DNA from: an uncultured Oligoflexia bacterium
GTDB lineage: Bacteria > Bdellovibrionota > Bacteriovoracia > Bacteriovoracales > Bacteriovoracaceae
DNA length: 64,000 nt
Assembly (NCBI GenBank): GCA_913058265.1
Contig: CAJXPQ010000007.1
Coordinates: 49,933-113,932 of the forward strand
Direction: 5' to 3'
The translations under genes and the position numbers were made by a program. Under the pieces are notes generated by a model, which searched no databases, had not been told where the DNA came from, and was given only the letters and a program-made list of their open reading frames with translations. Shown one piece after another: positions 9,087-20,428 of this stretch (position 1 is its first letter; every line of letters starts with the position of its first letter).

Positions 9087-11489
9087 ATGGAATATAACTT
9101 TTCAAAAATTGAAGCTGACTGGCAAAAATACTGGGATGCAAATAAAACTTTTCAAACAAAAGTCGATAAAAATAAACCAAAATATTATGTTCTTGATATG
9201 TTTCCCTACCCATCAGGTGCAGGGCTTCATGTAGGACACCCTGAAGGCTATACAGCAACTGATATTATGGCCCGTTATAAGAGAGCTAAAGGCTTTAACG
9301 TGCTTCACCCCATGGGCTTTGACTCTTTTGGCTTACCTGCTGAAAACTATGCCATTAAAACGGGAACACATCCTCAAATTACAACTGATAAGAACATTGA
9401 AACATTCACGAAGCAATTAAAGATGCTTGGATTCTCATATGATTGGGACCGTAAAGTCATTACTTCTAACGTTGATTACTTCAAGTGGACTCAATGGATT
9501 TTTGTTCAACTTTATAACAAAGGCTTAGCATACGAAGATGAAATGAGTGTGAACTGGTGTCCTGAGCTTAAAACAGTTCTAGCAAATGAAGAAGTGGTAA
9601 ACGGAAAATCTGAAATTGGTGGTCATCCCGTAATTCAGAAGCCTATGAAACAATGGATGCTTAAAATTACTGAATACGCAGATAGACTACTTGAAGACCT
9701 AGATGATCTTGATTGGCCCAACTCAGTAAAAGAAATGCAAAGAAATTGGATTGGAAGATCTGAAGGTGCAGAAGTTAGTTTTAAAGTTGAAGGTTTTGAT
9801 CAAAACATTGATGTTTTTACAACTCGTCCAGACACTCTCTATGGTGCGACATATATGGTTCTTGCTCCTGACCATGGTTTAGTTACTAAGATTACTTCAA
9901 GTGAAAAGCTGGAAGAAGTTAAGTCTTATGCAGATATTACTGCAAGAAAATCAGATTTAGAAAGAACTGAGTTAAATAAAGATAAAACAGGTGTAGACAC
10001 AGGAGCCTTTGCCATTAATCCGGTTAACGGTGAGAGAGTGCCTGTTTGGATTTCTGACTATGTTCTCTCAACTTATGGAACAGGTGCCATTATGGCGGTT
10101 CCAGCACATGACCGAAGAGATTATGAATTTGCAAAAGAATTTGGTTTAGATATCGTACAAGTTCTTGATGGTGGTGAGATTTCGGAAGCTGCTCATGAAG
10201 GTGAAGGTACGCTCATTAATTCAGACTTCTTGAATGGAATGAGTAAAGCTGATGCCATAACTAAAATGCTTACTCACCTTGAAGAAAAAAACATTGGAAC
10301 AAAGAAGGTAAATTATAAGCTTCGTGACTGGCTATTCTCTCGTCAAAGGTACTGGGGTGAACCATTTCCACTTCTTAAGGATGCTGAGACAGGACAAGTT
10401 GTTAGATGTCTTGAGCCCGATGAGTTACCAGTTGAATTACCAGTGGTTGAAAAGTATGAACCTTCTGGTACAGGGGAATCACCTCTAGCTACTATTGATG
10501 AGTGGTTATACTTCGATGATCCAGTAAGTGGAAAGAAAGTAAGACGAGAAACAAATACAATGCCACAGTGGGCTGGCTCTTGCTGGTACTACTTAAGATA
10601 TATAGACCCTAAAAATACAGAGAAACCCTGGGATGAAGACCTTGAGAAATACTGGATGCCAGTTGACTTATATATAGGTGGTATGGAGCACGCAGTAATG
10701 CACCTTCTCTACGCTCGCTTTTGGCACAAGGTTCTATTTGACCTTGGTCTCGTCTCAACAAATGAGCCGTTTAAAAAATTAGTTAATCAAGGAATGATTC
10801 TTGGTGATGACGGCGAAAAAATGAGTAAGTCCCGTGGAAATGTCATAAATCCGGATGATATTGTCACTGAATACGGCGCAGATACTTTAAGAGTTTATGA
10901 AATGTTCATGGGTCCACTTGAAAAAACCAAGCCTTGGTCTATGAATGGAGTTAAGGGTGTATATGGCTTCTTATCAAAAGCTTTTAAAGTTTTTGCTGAT
11001 ACTAGTCTATATGGAGCTGACTCAGATGAAACCTTAAAGCAACTACACAAAACAATTAAGAAGGTTACATCCGATATTGAGGAAATGAAATTTAATACAG
11101 CTGTATCCCAAATGATGATTTTTACAAACCATTGTACGAAAGAAAAAAAATTCTCTAAAGAAACAGCTGCTACGTTTGCACAAATCCTAGCTCCATATGC
11201 GCCTCACGCAGCTGAAGAGATTTGGAAACTAACAGGACATGAATCAACGTTAACCTATGAGTCGTGGCCAGAGTTTAATGCATCACTTGCAAAAGATGAC
11301 CTCATAACTATGGCCATTCAAGTCATGGGTAAAACTAGAGCAACAATAGATGTTCCTACAGATATCTCAAAAGAAGACTTTTTAAGGATGGCAAAAGAGA
11401 ATGAAAATATCGCAAAGCATCTTGAAGGGAAGACTATAGTTAAAGAAATCTATGTCCCTGGAAAGATTTGTAATTTTGTTGCTAAATAA
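9087..11489 (+). CDS. leuS: Leucyl-tRNA synthetase
   Basis: About 800 residues. The class I HIGH motif is HVGH at 48-51 in the typical [19 protein letters not shown] context, and the KMSKS loop is at 578-582. The CP1 editing insertion lies between about 220 and 410, with [12 protein letters not shown] typical of it. The enzyme charges tRNA-Leu and hydrolyses mischarged products. The frame opens at 9078, but AAGGA at 9073-9077 abuts that ATG; the ATG at 9087 is 9 nt from it and gives the family's usual [16 protein letters not shown] beginning. Confidence 0.96.
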   Translation: MEYNFSKIEADWQKYWDANKTFQTKVDKNKPKYYVLDMFPYPSGAGLHVGHPEGYTATDIMARYKRAKGFNVLHPMGFDSFGLPAENYAIKTGTHPQITTDKNIETFTKQLKMLGFSYDWDRKVITSNVDYFKWTQWIFVQLYNKGLAYEDEMSVNWCPELKTVLANEEVVNGKSEIGGHPVIQKPMKQWMLKITEYADRLLEDLDDLDWPNSVKEMQRNWIGRSEGAEVSFKVEGFDQNIDVFTTRPDTLYGATYMVLAPDHGLVTKITSSEKLEEVKSYADITARKSDLERTELNKDKTGVDTGAFAINPVNGERVPVWISDYVLSTYGTGAIMAVPAHDRRDYEFAKEFGLDIVQVLDGGEISEAAHEGEGTLINSDFLNGMSKADAITKMLTHLEEKNIGTKKVNYKLRDWLFSRQRYWGEPFPLLKDAETGQVVRCLEPDELPVELPVVEKYEPSGTGESPLATIDEWLYFDDPVSGKKVRRETNTMPQWAGSCWYYLRYIDPKNTEKPWDEDLEKYWMPVDLYIGGMEHAVMHLLYARFWHKVLFDLGLVSTNEPFKKLVNQGMILGDDGEKMSKSRGNVINPDDIVTEYGADTLRVYEMFMGPLEKTKPWSMNGVKGVYGFLSKAFKVFADTSLYGADSDETLKQLHKTIKKVTSDIEEMKFNTAVSQMMIFTNHCTKEKKFSKETAATFAQILAPYAPHAAEEIWKLTGHESTLTYESWPEFNASLAKDDLITMAIQVMGKTRATIDVPTDISKEDFLRMAKENENIAKHLEGKTIVKEIYVPGKICNFVAK

Positions 11490-11519
11490 ACCTTAAATTA
11501 ATTCATGAATTCAATTAGT

Positions 11520-11549
11520 TGCACCTTTCTATACCGAGGTGCATCTTTT
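11520..11549 (+). terminator. Probable terminator after leuS
   Basis: TGCACCT (11520-11526) pairs with AGGTGCA (11537-11543), followed by a short TCTTTT tract. The T tract is weak, so termination may be partial. Confidence 0.55.
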
Positions 11550-11606
11550 CAAGCCACGAAGTATCCGTGTAGAAAGGTCCATCTTTAAATGTAGGGAGAA
11601 AAGCTA

Positions 11607-12263
11607 ATGAAAAACATTATTTTATGTGCAGTTTTAATGCTTGCTGTTGGTGCAGCTGAAGCAAGAACAACAAAAACAACAAAAACTTCAACTAACAAAT
11701 CAAAGTTTGATGTTCGTGTTCCAGTAAAAAAGTGGATCAGAAAAATGAATAATGGCTTTAGAGTTGGTATTGGCCAAGGAACTCTTGGAACAAATATTAG
11801 AGCAAGAAAAAATGGTATCGATGAAAGTACTAATGGTACGAGAAGTACAAAAATGCAGTTACAAGCTGGATGGGAAAAAATCGAAACGAATGAAATTGGT
11901 TACTCGGCTTTTTTTACTTACCAAGATATTGCAGAAGCACTTCAAACTGAAGGGTCTAATGATAAAGAAGATGTTAGATCTATGCGTTGGTCTGGAAATG
12001 CTACTTACGGAATAACTGATCAAGTTTATACTTACGGTGGTCTTAACTTAAATAAATTCTATGGCTCAGAAGAGATTGAAGCAAACTTTGAAAGAGGAAT
12101 CGGATATCAAGCTGGACTTGGATTTATGCTTCACAAAAAAGCAAATCTTGAAATAGAATACTTATCACTTGTAAGTGAAGGCAGAACAAATGGAATTAAT
12201 GTTGATATTGCAGCTAAAGGCGTAATGTTAAAATTAAATACTCCGATATCATTTGATATCTAA
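11607..12263 (+). CDS. Putative outer-membrane beta-barrel protein
   Basis: 218 residues. A signal peptide (1-19, ending AEA) is followed by a Thr/Lys-rich linker. From about residue 50 come alternating amphipathic strands such as FRVGIGQGTLGTNIRA, QVYTYGGLNLNKFYG and IGYQAGLGFMLHK, ending at a C-terminal FDI. This pattern fits a small 8-stranded porin-like barrel in the outer membrane. No enzymatic motif is seen and the ligand is unknown. It has a good AGGGAG ribosome site and sits between two terminators, so it is monocistronic. Confidence 0.7.
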   Translation: MKNIILCAVLMLAVGAAEARTTKTTKTSTNKSKFDVRVPVKKWIRKMNNGFRVGIGQGTLGTNIRARKNGIDESTNGTRSTKMQLQAGWEKIETNEIGYSAFFTYQDIAEALQTEGSNDKEDVRSMRWSGNATYGITDQVYTYGGLNLNKFYGSEEIEANFERGIGYQAGLGFMLHKKANLEIEYLSLVSEGRTNGINVDIAAKGVMLKLNTPISFDI

Positions 12264-12288
12264 TCTAAACACTAAAAGAACCAAATAC

Positions 12289-12313
12289 AAAGGGAGCGAA
12301 TGCTCCCTTTTTT
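12289..12313 (+). terminator. Intrinsic terminator after the barrel gene
   Basis: AAAGGGAGC (12289-12297) pairs perfectly with GCTCCCTTT (12302-12310) around a 4-nt loop, then more T. Confidence 0.88.
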
Positions 12314-12420
12314 AATACCCTCGACTCGAATTAAAGTAACACCAACAATTTTTTTAAGTAAATTTACAGCGGACTTCTCTAAAAGTTTTATATATAATGA
12401 TTACCTATCTGGAGGATTTT

Positions 12421-14319
12421 ATGAAATTTAGAGCTGAGTCAATAAATCAATACAATGAATTTTATACAGAGAGTATGGAACAAACCGAAAGCTATTGGGC
12501 CAAACGTGCAGAAACTTTTGAGTGGTTTAAACAATGGGATGAAGTTGTCTCAGGAAACTTTAATGACCTAAATGTTAAGTGGTTTGATGGTGGTCAGACT
12601 AATATAACAATTAATGCACTTGATAGGCATGCCAAGAATACTCCTGATAAGCTTGCCATAATTTGGGAGTCGAATGACCCTAATGAAGAAGAAATTTACT
12701 TCACTTATTCACAGCTCTTAAAAAAAGTTAATCAATTCTCCAATGTTCTAAAGAACCAAGGAGTTAGAAAAGGTGACAGGGTTTGCTTTTATATGTCCAT
12801 GGTTCCCGAGCTATTAATAGGCGTGCTAGCAACAGCTCGAATTGGTGCTGTCCACTCTGTTGTCTTTGGCGGTTTCTCTGCTAAGGCACTTGCAGGGCGA
12901 ATAAATGACTGCGATGCTAAGATTGTCATTACAAATGATGAAGCTTATAGAGGAGATAAAATTATTCCTCTAAAAAATATAACTGATAATGCCCTAGAAG
13001 ATACTCCTTGTGTAAAAACGGTTCTATGTCTTGAAAGAACTAAAGGAAAAGTTTCAATGCAAGCCGGACGTGATCAATGGCTAAATGAACTCCTAGCGAA
13101 TGCTTCAACTGAGTGCGAACCAGAAGTTATGAACTCAGAAGATCCGCTATTTATCCTTTATACTTCAGGATCAACAGGTCAACCAAAAGGACTACAACAC
13201 ACAACTGCTGGCTATATGATGTGGGCAAGTGAGACTTACAAGAATGTTTTTCAAACAGATGATGATGATATTTTCTGGTGTTCGGCCGATATTGGATGGA
13301 TAACAGGACATTCCTACATCTCCTATGGACCACTCCTAAACGGTTCAACTCAAGTCATGTTTGAAGGTGTACCAACCTGGCCAGATGCGGGAAGATTTTG
13401 GAAAACTATTGATAAGTATAAAGTCACACATTTCTATACTGCTCCTACTGCCATTCGTGCACTTGAAGCCTGTGAAGCAAAATTTGTGGAGGAAGCCAAC
13501 CTATCAAGCTTAAAAGTGTTAGGTACTGTTGGTGAACCTATTAATGAAGAGGCTTGGAATTGGTATAACGAAAAAGTAGGGAAGAAAAACTGCCCAATAG
13601 TTGATACTTGGTGGCAAACCGAAACAGGTGGCATCATGGTTTCAACTCTTGCTGGGGTCACTCCAGTCATCCCCTGTCATGCTACTCTTCCACTTCCTGG
13701 CGTGGAGTTAATGCTTGTAGACACAGATGGAAAAGAGATCTCAGGAAACCCTGCAGAAGGAAATCTCTGTGTTAAAAGACCTTGGCCTGGTATAGCAAGA
13801 ACCATTTATGGGGACCACGAAAGATATCGCCAAACTTACTTCTCAACATACCCAGGATATTATTTTACTGGAGATGGTGCTAAACGTGATGAAAATGGAA
13901 ATTATAGGATTACTGGACGCGTAGATGATGTTGTTAATGTTGCAGGTCACAGGATAGGAACTGCGGAAGTCGAGGATGCAGTTAATGAACATAAAGAAAT
14001 TGTAGAATCTGCAGTCATTGGGATCCCTCATGATATTAAAGGCGAAACACTAATGGCCTTTGCTATACCTTTCAAACAGAGTGCCAACGCTAAAGAACTT
14101 CTTCCAACTGTGAACACTCTTTTGGTAGATCATATTGGCCCAATAGCGAAACTAGAAAAGATTGTTATTGTACCAGGGCTTCCTAAGACACGCTCTGGTA
14201 AAATTATGAGACGAGTACTTCGTAAGATTGCTGCAAATGAACTTGATAAGCTTGGTGATACTTCGACTCTTTTAAATCCAGAAATTGTTGATGAAATTAT
14301 TGCGGCGATGAAGAAATAG
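12421..14319 (+). CDS. acs: Acetyl-CoA synthetase (AMP-forming)
   Basis: 632 residues, close to the usual ~650. AMP-binding motif YTSGSTGQPKG lies near 248-258. The C-terminal PKTRSGKIMRR has the catalytic, acetylation-regulated lysine at 594. Acetyl-CoA synthetases make acetyl-CoA from acetate, ATP and CoA through acetyl-AMP. The frame opens at 12397, but GGAGG at 12411-12415 precedes the ATG at 12421, which starts MKFRAES. A TATAAT at 12393-12398 could be the -10 element, giving a very short leader; no good -35 was seen. Confidence 0.95.
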   Translation: MKFRAESINQYNEFYTESMEQTESYWAKRAETFEWFKQWDEVVSGNFNDLNVKWFDGGQTNITINALDRHAKNTPDKLAIIWESNDPNEEEIYFTYSQLLKKVNQFSNVLKNQGVRKGDRVCFYMSMVPELLIGVLATARIGAVHSVVFGGFSAKALAGRINDCDAKIVITNDEAYRGDKIIPLKNITDNALEDTPCVKTVLCLERTKGKVSMQAGRDQWLNELLANASTECEPEVMNSEDPLFILYTSGSTGQPKGLQHTTAGYMMWASETYKNVFQTDDDDIFWCSADIGWITGHSYISYGPLLNGSTQVMFEGVPTWPDAGRFWKTIDKYKVTHFYTAPTAIRALEACEAKFVEEANLSSLKVLGTVGEPINEEAWNWYNEKVGKKNCPIVDTWWQTETGGIMVSTLAGVTPVIPCHATLPLPGVELMLVDTDGKEISGNPAEGNLCVKRPWPGIARTIYGDHERYRQTYFSTYPGYYFTGDGAKRDENGNYRITGRVDDVVNVAGHRIGTAEVEDAVNEHKEIVESAVIGIPHDIKGETLMAFAIPFKQSANAKELLPTVNTLLVDHIGPIAKLEKIVIVPGLPKTRSGKIMRRVLRKIAANELDKLGDTSTLLNPEIVDEIIAAMKK

Positions 14320-14391
14320 TTTATTTTATATTGGCCAGGGCCCAGAATTACTTGATATTATTTTCCTATAATTTTTAATTTAGGAGATTAA

Positions 14392-14742
14392 ATGAAAGGA
14401 TTCATTTTTTTAGTTATCATTGTGCCAGGAATAACTTTTGCTAACTGGAACTGGTCAGTAAAAGATTCAGAGTCATATACAGCTATGTCAACAGAGGAAA
14501 TCATCAAACTGACAAACCAGTTTCCTATGATTCTAGAGGACAGTTCTTATAAGCCGAAAGACTTAGCATTCGTAAATGTATCAGAGACTATTTTTGAGTG
14601 GACTGGAGAATCTGTATGTGAAGAAGGAGATGAAAATCTTCAGCATTATCAACTTGCATACCTCGCATGTCCCAAAAAAGATGTCTCAAATTGTATAATC
14701 AGAATTAGAGATTTACTTAGTAATCAAGATCCTTGCTTATAA
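14392..14742 (+). CDS. Small secreted protein of unknown function
   Basis: 116 residues with a signal peptide (about 1-17, ending TFA before NWNW). The mature part is acidic, with four or five cysteines (VCEE, LACPKK, SNCII, DPCL) that may form disulfides. No family recognised. TAGGAG 8 nt before the ATG supports the start. The last 26 bp overlap, in the convergent orientation, the 3' end of the HExxH protein gene, so no terminator separates the two. Confidence 0.6.
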   Translation: MKGFIFLVIIVPGITFANWNWSVKDSESYTAMSTEEIIKLTNQFPMILEDSSYKPKDLAFVNVSETIFEWTGESVCEEGDENLQHYQLAYLACPKKDVSNCIIRIRDLLSNQDPCL

Positions 14743-15625
14743 TTTTTTTATTCAGAAAGCTATAGCATTTTTCAAGTTTATCTAGATACGATGAGGAATT
14801 CATTCTCTTTATGAGCTCTGCTCTGCTTAAGGGTAATTCGTACTTCAGGGAGAAGTAACTTAGAATTGGTCTCGTTAAGAACGCAGGCATATCTGAGGTC
14901 TTAACCTCTTCCCCAGTAATATAAATACTACGAGGTAAAAATTCGCGACTCAAATCCTTATCACCATGAAGTTTAAACTCAAGTTTTGTTTTAAGATCTA
15001 GTCGCTTTGCAATCTTTTCTAAAGCATTGCGGTTAAAGCATCTCTCTTCTTGGTAAGCAAGACCATGGGCCAAGTGTATACTTTCAATCTCCATATTAAG
15101 AGTCTGTACAATTTGCCCAGCAGTATAGCCAAACAGCTCCTGAGTTGCCGTCTTTTTATTTACATTTGGATAATTTCTCTTAAACCACTTTGGGATGCGA
15201 TTTACTAAAAAGTCTTTTGCTGTGTTATGTGAACTATTCTCAATAAAGATATCAAAGTCAGCATGAGAGACTTCGTGGAAGATAGAATTAGCGGCAAAGC
15301 CAAAAAGATTGGTCTTGCCATCTTGAAACTCTTTATAGCTTCTAACCCTAAAGCGTCCTTGATCTTCAATCAAATTTTTCTCTTTTAATACTATTGTATT
15401 CGTCCAACCATTATAGCTGGCTTCAGCATCTCCATTAAGTACACCCCACTTCTCTAATAAAGATGGTCTGGCCAAGAAAATTTTATCTGTTACTTCTAAT
15501 AGATGATCGGCTTTGATAAATAGTCGTTTTTCAAGGTCATAGCCAAAATCTCTAAAATCTTCTTCATTCGCATATAGGCTTGAAGAACCTATTAGCAATG
15601 AAAGAATTATTAGAAACTTGTTCAT
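14717..15625 (-). CDS. Secreted protein with HExxH motif, putative metalloprotease
   Basis: 302 residues. Signal peptide about 1-19 (ending LYA). The segment NSIFHEVSHADFD has HEVSH at 117-121, the zincin zinc-binding and catalytic motif, in a helix. A third zinc ligand is not obvious: candidates are Asp/Glu about 10-20 residues later, or Glu in the 180-185 helix. No named family recognised, so peptidase function is an inference from one motif. The gene stands alone, convergent with the small secreted gene before it, and its ribosome site lies inside an inverted repeat (15630-15653). Confidence 0.65.
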   Translation of the reverse strand: MNKFLIILSLLIGSSSLYANEEDFRDFGYDLEKRLFIKADHLLEVTDKIFLARPSLLEKWGVLNGDAEASYNGWTNTIVLKEKNLIEDQGRFRVRSYKEFQDGKTNLFGFAANSIFHEVSHADFDIFIENSSHNTAKDFLVNRIPKWFKRNYPNVNKKTATQELFGYTAGQIVQTLNMEIESIHLAHGLAYQEERCFNRNALEKIAKRLDLKTKLEFKLHGDKDLSREFLPRSIYITGEEVKTSDMPAFLTRPILSYFSLKYELPLSRAELIKRMNSSSYLDKLEKCYSFLNKKIISKDLDY

Positions 15626-15629
15626 TTAT

Positions 15630-15653
15630 ATCCCCTATGTTGTCTTAGGGGAT
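15630..15653 (-). promoter_or_regulatory. Hairpin enclosing the ribosome-binding site of the HExxH gene
   Basis: ATCCCCTA and TAGGGGAT form a perfect 8-bp inverted repeat with an 8-nt loop. Read on the minus strand, the 3' arm TAGGGGAT is the only Shine-Dalgarno-like sequence, ending 5 nt before the ATG at 15625. Folding would hide the ribosome site. Confidence 0.5.
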
Positions 15654-15790
15654 ACAATAAGATATTGACTATCACTATGCAAAGGCGAGTGAAAGGACTT
15701 TACACGCAATGCACAAAAAACCTTTAATAACAATCACTTAAGGGCACCCTAAAACCTTTAGAAACTTAAGAAAGTTGACGATAATTTAGT

Positions 15791-16984
15791 ATGACAAAAA
15801 TAAAGTCCTCATTCCAGATCTACTCGGATAGAGTCATTGTGAAATCCAGAAAGTTTCACAGCGTTCACCTATTTGTTAGCTTCTGCCTTATGCTTTCGTT
15901 AGGGGCCATTGGTTTTGAAATTTACTTATTTGCCACCAAAGAACATATTGCATCACAGCTTTATAAGTACTTATTAGTCGAATCGTTACTCAGCTTAATA
16001 TTTACGGTATGCCTGATAGAACTCAATAAAAATAATTATACCCAGTTAAAATTTCATAATAATTGCTTTACACTCAAGAAGGATAAGAAGGATATCTCAA
16101 TTATCTACGATGATATCAAGAGAATAAAACTAGGATTCTTGTTTTTCACTATCATTACCAAGAATAGAACAATACGAATAAGTCCTTATAATTTAGAACG
16201 TGCAGAGTATGTCATTCAAGAGATACAAAAAATCTTACCCAATAAATTTTGGATTAAGAAGAGATACGATCAATATATTGAAAAATTGATTTTAATGGAT
16301 CACGGGACAAAATACGGAAATTTATTAAATTTTGCGTCTGTAATATCGGACCCTAAGTTTGGGGCGGTACAGTTTATTTTAACCTTAACTCCACTTGTGG
16401 TTTTTAAGCTTCAACATATTGAGTACTCCCTCAAAGGAGATCAATGGCTGGCTTCATCACTTATTATGTATTTGTACCTGTTTCTCGCCGTCACATTTAT
16501 AGTTCCGTGGATTCTACTCATTATTTATAAGGTGGTTCTTACAAATCCAGAAGGTAAAATGAACCGAATCTACCCTGCTGGTAAAGCAAGAATTTTTGCT
16601 CTGATTCGTTTTAGTATTAATTCCTTATTTATAATCGGATTCTTAGTCAGTACTTACATTTACGGGCACAACCTTCAAGATAGTATGACTTTCAAATATT
16701 TATTACCTAGTAAGTCTGTTTCAACACCTATCATTGTTGACTATAGATACTCATGCTTCAAATGCTTAAAGTCTTTAAGAATAAATGACTTTGCTTATAT
16801 CGACTATATTTCTGACTTTTCTGTCGTAAAAATTGCCTCACTCCCCGACGACGAGAGCGGTTATATACAAGTGATCTCCACAGACGATTATCAAGAGTTT
16901 AAAGTCCATATGAGCACAGTGCTTGGTAAGGTGTTTTTTGAAAACCTAAAAAGGCAAAAAGAACTATTCGAATATTTAAAATAA
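15791..16984 (+). CDS. Multi-pass membrane protein with PH-like segment, unknown function
   Basis: 397 residues. Predicted membrane helices are at about 26-48, 59-77, 191-208, 220-250 (possibly two) and 268-292. Between helices 2 and 3, residues ~85-150 (FTLKKDKKDISIIYDDIKRI and following) resemble the small bacterial PH-like fold often found in membrane proteins. The C-terminal ~95 residues are soluble and hold a CFKC pair. No catalytic motif or named family recognised. It has no close operon partner, and its 3' end faces the nrdA terminator. Confidence 0.6.
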   Translation: MTKIKSSFQIYSDRVIVKSRKFHSVHLFVSFCLMLSLGAIGFEIYLFATKEHIASQLYKYLLVESLLSLIFTVCLIELNKNNYTQLKFHNNCFTLKKDKKDISIIYDDIKRIKLGFLFFTIITKNRTIRISPYNLERAEYVIQEIQKILPNKFWIKKRYDQYIEKLILMDHGTKYGNLLNFASVISDPKFGAVQFILTLTPLVVFKLQHIEYSLKGDQWLASSLIMYLYLFLAVTFIVPWILLIIYKVVLTNPEGKMNRIYPAGKARIFALIRFSINSLFIIGFLVSTYIYGHNLQDSMTFKYLLPSKSVSTPIIVDYRYSCFKCLKSLRINDFAYIDYISDFSVVKIASLPDDESGYIQVISTDDYQEFKVHMSTVLGKVFFENLKRQKELFEYLK

Positions 16985-17012
16985 AAAAAGGGCCCCTATA
17001 AATAGGAGGCCC
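16983..17012 (-). terminator. Intrinsic terminator of the nrdB-nrdA operon
   Basis: On the minus strand GGGCCTCCTAT pairs with ATAGGGGCCC (one bulge; plus-strand 16990-17012), followed by seven T (plus-strand A run 16983-16989). It lies 28 bp beyond the nrdA stop. Confidence 0.85.
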
Positions 17013-17040
17013 GATACTTAATCTCAATTTAATCTACTAG

Positions 17041-19428
17041 TTAACTTCCACAGGCGATACAATCATCGGGATTCTCTATTGAACAAAGCATTGCTTCTTC
17101 ATCTGTGAATTGTCCTGGTTGTGCTTGAATCATTACTTCTGCAGGCACTGCCGTCTCAACCTTAGCTTCATCTCTTACCGTAAATTTAATAGCATCAGAA
17201 GCCGCTTTAGTTCTTAAGTAATACATACCTGTCTTAAGTCCACTTCTCCATGCATGAAAATGCATTGAGCTTAGTTTCCCCATATTAACATCTTCCATAT
17301 GGATATTTAATGACTGTGATTGATCAATATAGGCCCCACGATCTTTTGCCATATCAATAATTGCTTTTTGCTTAACTTCCCAAACTGTTTTGTATAAAGC
17401 TTTCACTTCAGCTGGAATATTTTCAACATTTTGAATTGAACCATTATGTCTAATGACTTCATTCTTCATTTCATCATCCCAAAGTCCTAACTTGATTAGG
17501 TCTTGAACTAAAAATTTGTTTACAACAGCAAATTCTCCAGAAAGAACTCGTCTAGTATAAAGGTTTGATGTGAATGGCTCAATACATTCATTATTACCAA
17601 GGATTTGTGAAGTTGAAGCTGTTGGCATAGGTGCCATAAGCAAAGAATTTCTTACACCGTGAGATGCAATCTTCTCTTTAAGCTCTGACCAGTTCCACCT
17701 TGCTGTTGGTGTAACACCCCACATATCATGTTGTAAAATTCCTTCCGATATTGGAGAACCTTCATATGAGTCATATGCTCCAAGCTCTTTCGCTAGATCA
17801 TTAGACGCACATAAAGCAGCGTAATAGATTGTCTCAAATATTTCAATATTTAAGACTTTCGCATCCTCAGACTCAAATGGCATTTTAAGTTTCGCAAATG
17901 TATCTGCTAAACCTTGAACACCTAAACCAATAGGTCTATTTTTCTTATTTGAATATTCTGCTTCTGGGATTGGGTAATAGTTAAGATCAATAATTTTGTT
18001 TAAATTTACAGTTGCTTTATAGACAACTTCATAAAGTTTTTTATGATCGAATTGTGTCCCCTTAACATACATTGGAAGCGCTATCGAAGCTAGGTTACAA
18101 ACGGCAACCTCTTTATCAGATGTATACTGAATAATCTCAGTACATAAATTTGAAGATTTAATTGTTCCCAAGTTCTTTTGATTTGATTTTTCATTCGCAG
18201 CATCTTTAAAAAGCATGAATGGTGATCCAGTCTCGATTTGAGATTGAAGAATTTCAAACCATAACTTTCTCGCTGGGATTGTACTCTTTGCTCTACCTTC
18301 AGCTTCATACTTAGTGAAAAGAGCTCTAAACTCTTCGCCATAAGTATCAGATAATCCTGGAGCTTCATGAGGACAGAATAACGACCACTCCCCCTCAGCC
18401 TCAACTCTCTCCATAAATAAATCATTAACCCATAGAGCGTAAAATAAATCTCTTGCTCGAAGTTCTTCTTTACCGTGGTTCTTTTTAAGTTCTAAAAAGT
18501 CAAAGATGTCTGCGTGCCAAGGTTCAAGATAAACAGCAAAAGATCCTTTTCTCTTCCCACCACCTTGATCTACATATCTTGCAGTATCATTAAAAACTTT
18601 TAACATTGGAACGATACCGTTTGAGTAACCGTTTGTTCCTTTAATAAAAGTTCCTTTAGCTCTAATATTATGAATTGAAAGCCCTATTCCACCAGCAGAT
18701 TGTGAGATTAGTGCACAGTCTTTTAATGTGTCATAGATTCCATCAATTGAATCATCTTTCATTGCAAGTAAGAAACAAGAAGACATTTGCGCTTTATTTG
18801 TTCCTGCATTAAAAAGTGTTGGAGTTGCATGAGTAAACCACTTCTCAGAAAGTAGGTGGTATGTATCCATCGCCATATCAATATCAGTACCATGGATACC
18901 AAGAGCAACCCTCATTAACATATGCTGAGGTCGCTCAACAATTTGACCATTAACTTTTAATAAATAAGATCTCTCTAGTGTTTTAAATCCAAAGTAGTCA
19001 TACTCAAAGTCTCTTGAGTACGCAATCTCTGATCCAATTCTGTCAGCATTAGCATGAGCAGTATCGTAAAGTTCTTGAGATATAAGCGGCATAGAAACTT
19101 TAGTGTATTTATCTGTGTAGTTATAAAGACTATTAATTGTCTCTATAAATGAGTCACTCGTTTTACGGTGAAGATTTGCAACAGCAATTCTTCCTGCAAG
19201 TTTAGAGTAATCTGGATGTGTTGAAGTCATATAAGCTGCAACTTCAGCAGAAAGATTATCTAATTCCTCAGTCGTTATTCCATCGAATAACCCTTGAATT
19301 GTTCTTTTTGCCACTTCCATAGCGTCAACAAACTCAGTATTTAAACCATATGTTAACTTTTGTATTCTAAGTGTAATTTTATCAAATTTTACTGGCTCTT
19401 TTTTACCAGACCTTGTTTGTACGAACAT
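17041..19428 (-). CDS. nrdA: Class I ribonucleoside-diphosphate reductase, alpha (large) subunit
   Basis: 795 residues. An ATP-cone regulatory domain (about 1-90, starting [20 protein letters not shown]) precedes the ten-stranded barrel. Active-site cysteines appear in [15 protein letters not shown] and VCNLAS; the C-terminus ends CIACGS, the swinging dithiol. The enzyme makes deoxyribonucleotides with the radical supplied by NrdB. It lies 16 bp downstream of nrdB in one operon, the reverse of the common nrdA-nrdB order. The ATP cone implies dATP feedback control of activity. Upstream RNA elements in the leader would control both genes. Confidence 0.96.
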   Translation of the reverse strand: MFVQTRSGKKEPVKFDKITLRIQKLTYGLNTEFVDAMEVAKRTIQGLFDGITTEELDNLSAEVAAYMTSTHPDYSKLAGRIAVANLHRKTSDSFIETINSLYNYTDKYTKVSMPLISQELYDTAHANADRIGSEIAYSRDFEYDYFGFKTLERSYLLKVNGQIVERPQHMLMRVALGIHGTDIDMAMDTYHLLSEKWFTHATPTLFNAGTNKAQMSSCFLLAMKDDSIDGIYDTLKDCALISQSAGGIGLSIHNIRAKGTFIKGTNGYSNGIVPMLKVFNDTARYVDQGGGKRKGSFAVYLEPWHADIFDFLELKKNHGKEELRARDLFYALWVNDLFMERVEAEGEWSLFCPHEAPGLSDTYGEEFRALFTKYEAEGRAKSTIPARKLWFEILQSQIETGSPFMLFKDAANEKSNQKNLGTIKSSNLCTEIIQYTSDKEVAVCNLASIALPMYVKGTQFDHKKLYEVVYKATVNLNKIIDLNYYPIPEAEYSNKKNRPIGLGVQGLADTFAKLKMPFESEDAKVLNIEIFETIYYAALCASNDLAKELGAYDSYEGSPISEGILQHDMWGVTPTARWNWSELKEKIASHGVRNSLLMAPMPTASTSQILGNNECIEPFTSNLYTRRVLSGEFAVVNKFLVQDLIKLGLWDDEMKNEVIRHNGSIQNVENIPAEVKALYKTVWEVKQKAIIDMAKDRGAYIDQSQSLNIHMEDVNMGKLSSMHFHAWRSGLKTGMYYLRTKAASDAIKFTVRDEAKVETAVPAEVMIQAQPGQFTDEEAMLCSIENPDDCIACGS

Positions 19429-19444
19429 CTTTTATATCCCCTTC

Positions 19445-20428
19445 CTAAAAATCAGCATCTAAATTAAAATCAAAACCACCATCACCTGTTACAGAATTCA
19501 TAACGCCAGCTTTTTGGTACTCGGCCACTCTTTTCTCAAAAAAGTTAGTCTTTCCTTGAAGTGAAATAAGCTCCATCCAATCAAATGGATTATTTGCAAA
19601 ATAAATTTGCTCTACACCTAATTCCAACAAGAGTCTATCTGCAACAAACTCAATATACTCGCCCATTTGAGCTGAGTTCATACCGATTAGAGAAACTGGA
19701 AGAGCTTCTGTAATAAAAGCTTTTTCGTATTCAACAGCCTCTCTAATAAGAGCGTGAACTGTTTCTTGAGGAAGTTTATTATTTAAATGCTTATAAAGAA
19801 GACACGCAAAATCTGTGTGTAACCCCTCATCTCTAGAAATTAATTCATTCGAGAAAGTAAGTCCTGGCATTAGGCCACGCTTCTTTAACCAAAAGATTGA
19901 ACAAAATGAACCAGAGAAGAAGATTCCCTCAACAGCTGCAAAAGCAAGTAGTCTCGTTGCAAAACAAGCGTCATCAGATTCGATCCACTTCATTGCCCAG
20001 TCTGCTTTCTTCTTAATACAAGGAATATTATCTACTGCTTTAAATAGATAATCTTTCTCTTTTGCATCATCAATATATGTATCGATTAATAGTCCATACG
20101 TTTCAGCATGAATATTTTCCATAGCGATTTGAAAACCATAGAAACATCTTGCTTCAGGGATTTGAACATCATTATAGAATCTTAAACATAAGTTCTCATT
20201 TACAATTCCATCACTGGCGGAAAAGAAAGCTAGAACGTGCTTAATATAATGTCTTTCATCATCATTAAGCTTTTTCCAATCTTCTAAGTCTTGGTATAAA
20301 TCTATTTCTTCGGCAGTCCAAAAAGAGGCCATAGACTTTTTGTACATTTCCCAAATATCGTCATATTGAATTGGTAATAATACAAATCGGTCATTACTTT
20401 TATCAAGTAAAGGTTCGTTAACAGACAT
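19445..20428 (-). CDS. nrdB: Class I ribonucleotide reductase, beta (small) subunit
   Basis: 327 residues with the di-iron ligands of NrdB: an Asp in [12 protein letters not shown], the E-N-I-H-A-E-T-Y segment (Glu, His and a Tyr at the expected radical position), Glu in VEGIFFSG and the [11 protein letters not shown]lu/His pair. It generates the tyrosyl radical needed by NrdA and requires oxygen but not cobalamin. AAGGAG lies 6 nt before the ATG. The 400-bp leader contains a cobalamin riboswitch core, an NrdR-like box and an overlapping 28-codon ORF, so expression is likely controlled at several levels. Confidence 0.96.
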   Translation of the reverse strand: MSVNEPLLDKSNDRFVLLPIQYDDIWEMYKKSMASFWTAEEIDLYQDLEDWKKLNDDERHYIKHVLAFFSASDGIVNENLCLRFYNDVQIPEARCFYGFQIAMENIHAETYGLLIDTYIDDAKEKDYLFKAVDNIPCIKKKADWAMKWIESDDACFATRLLAFAAVEGIFFSGSFCSIFWLKKRGLMPGLTFSNELISRDEGLHTDFACLLYKHLNNKLPQETVHALIREAVEYEKAFITEALPVSLIGMNSAQMGEYIEFVADRLLLELGVEQIYFANNPFDWMELISLQGKTNFFEKRVAEYQKAGVMNSVTGDGGFDFNLDADF

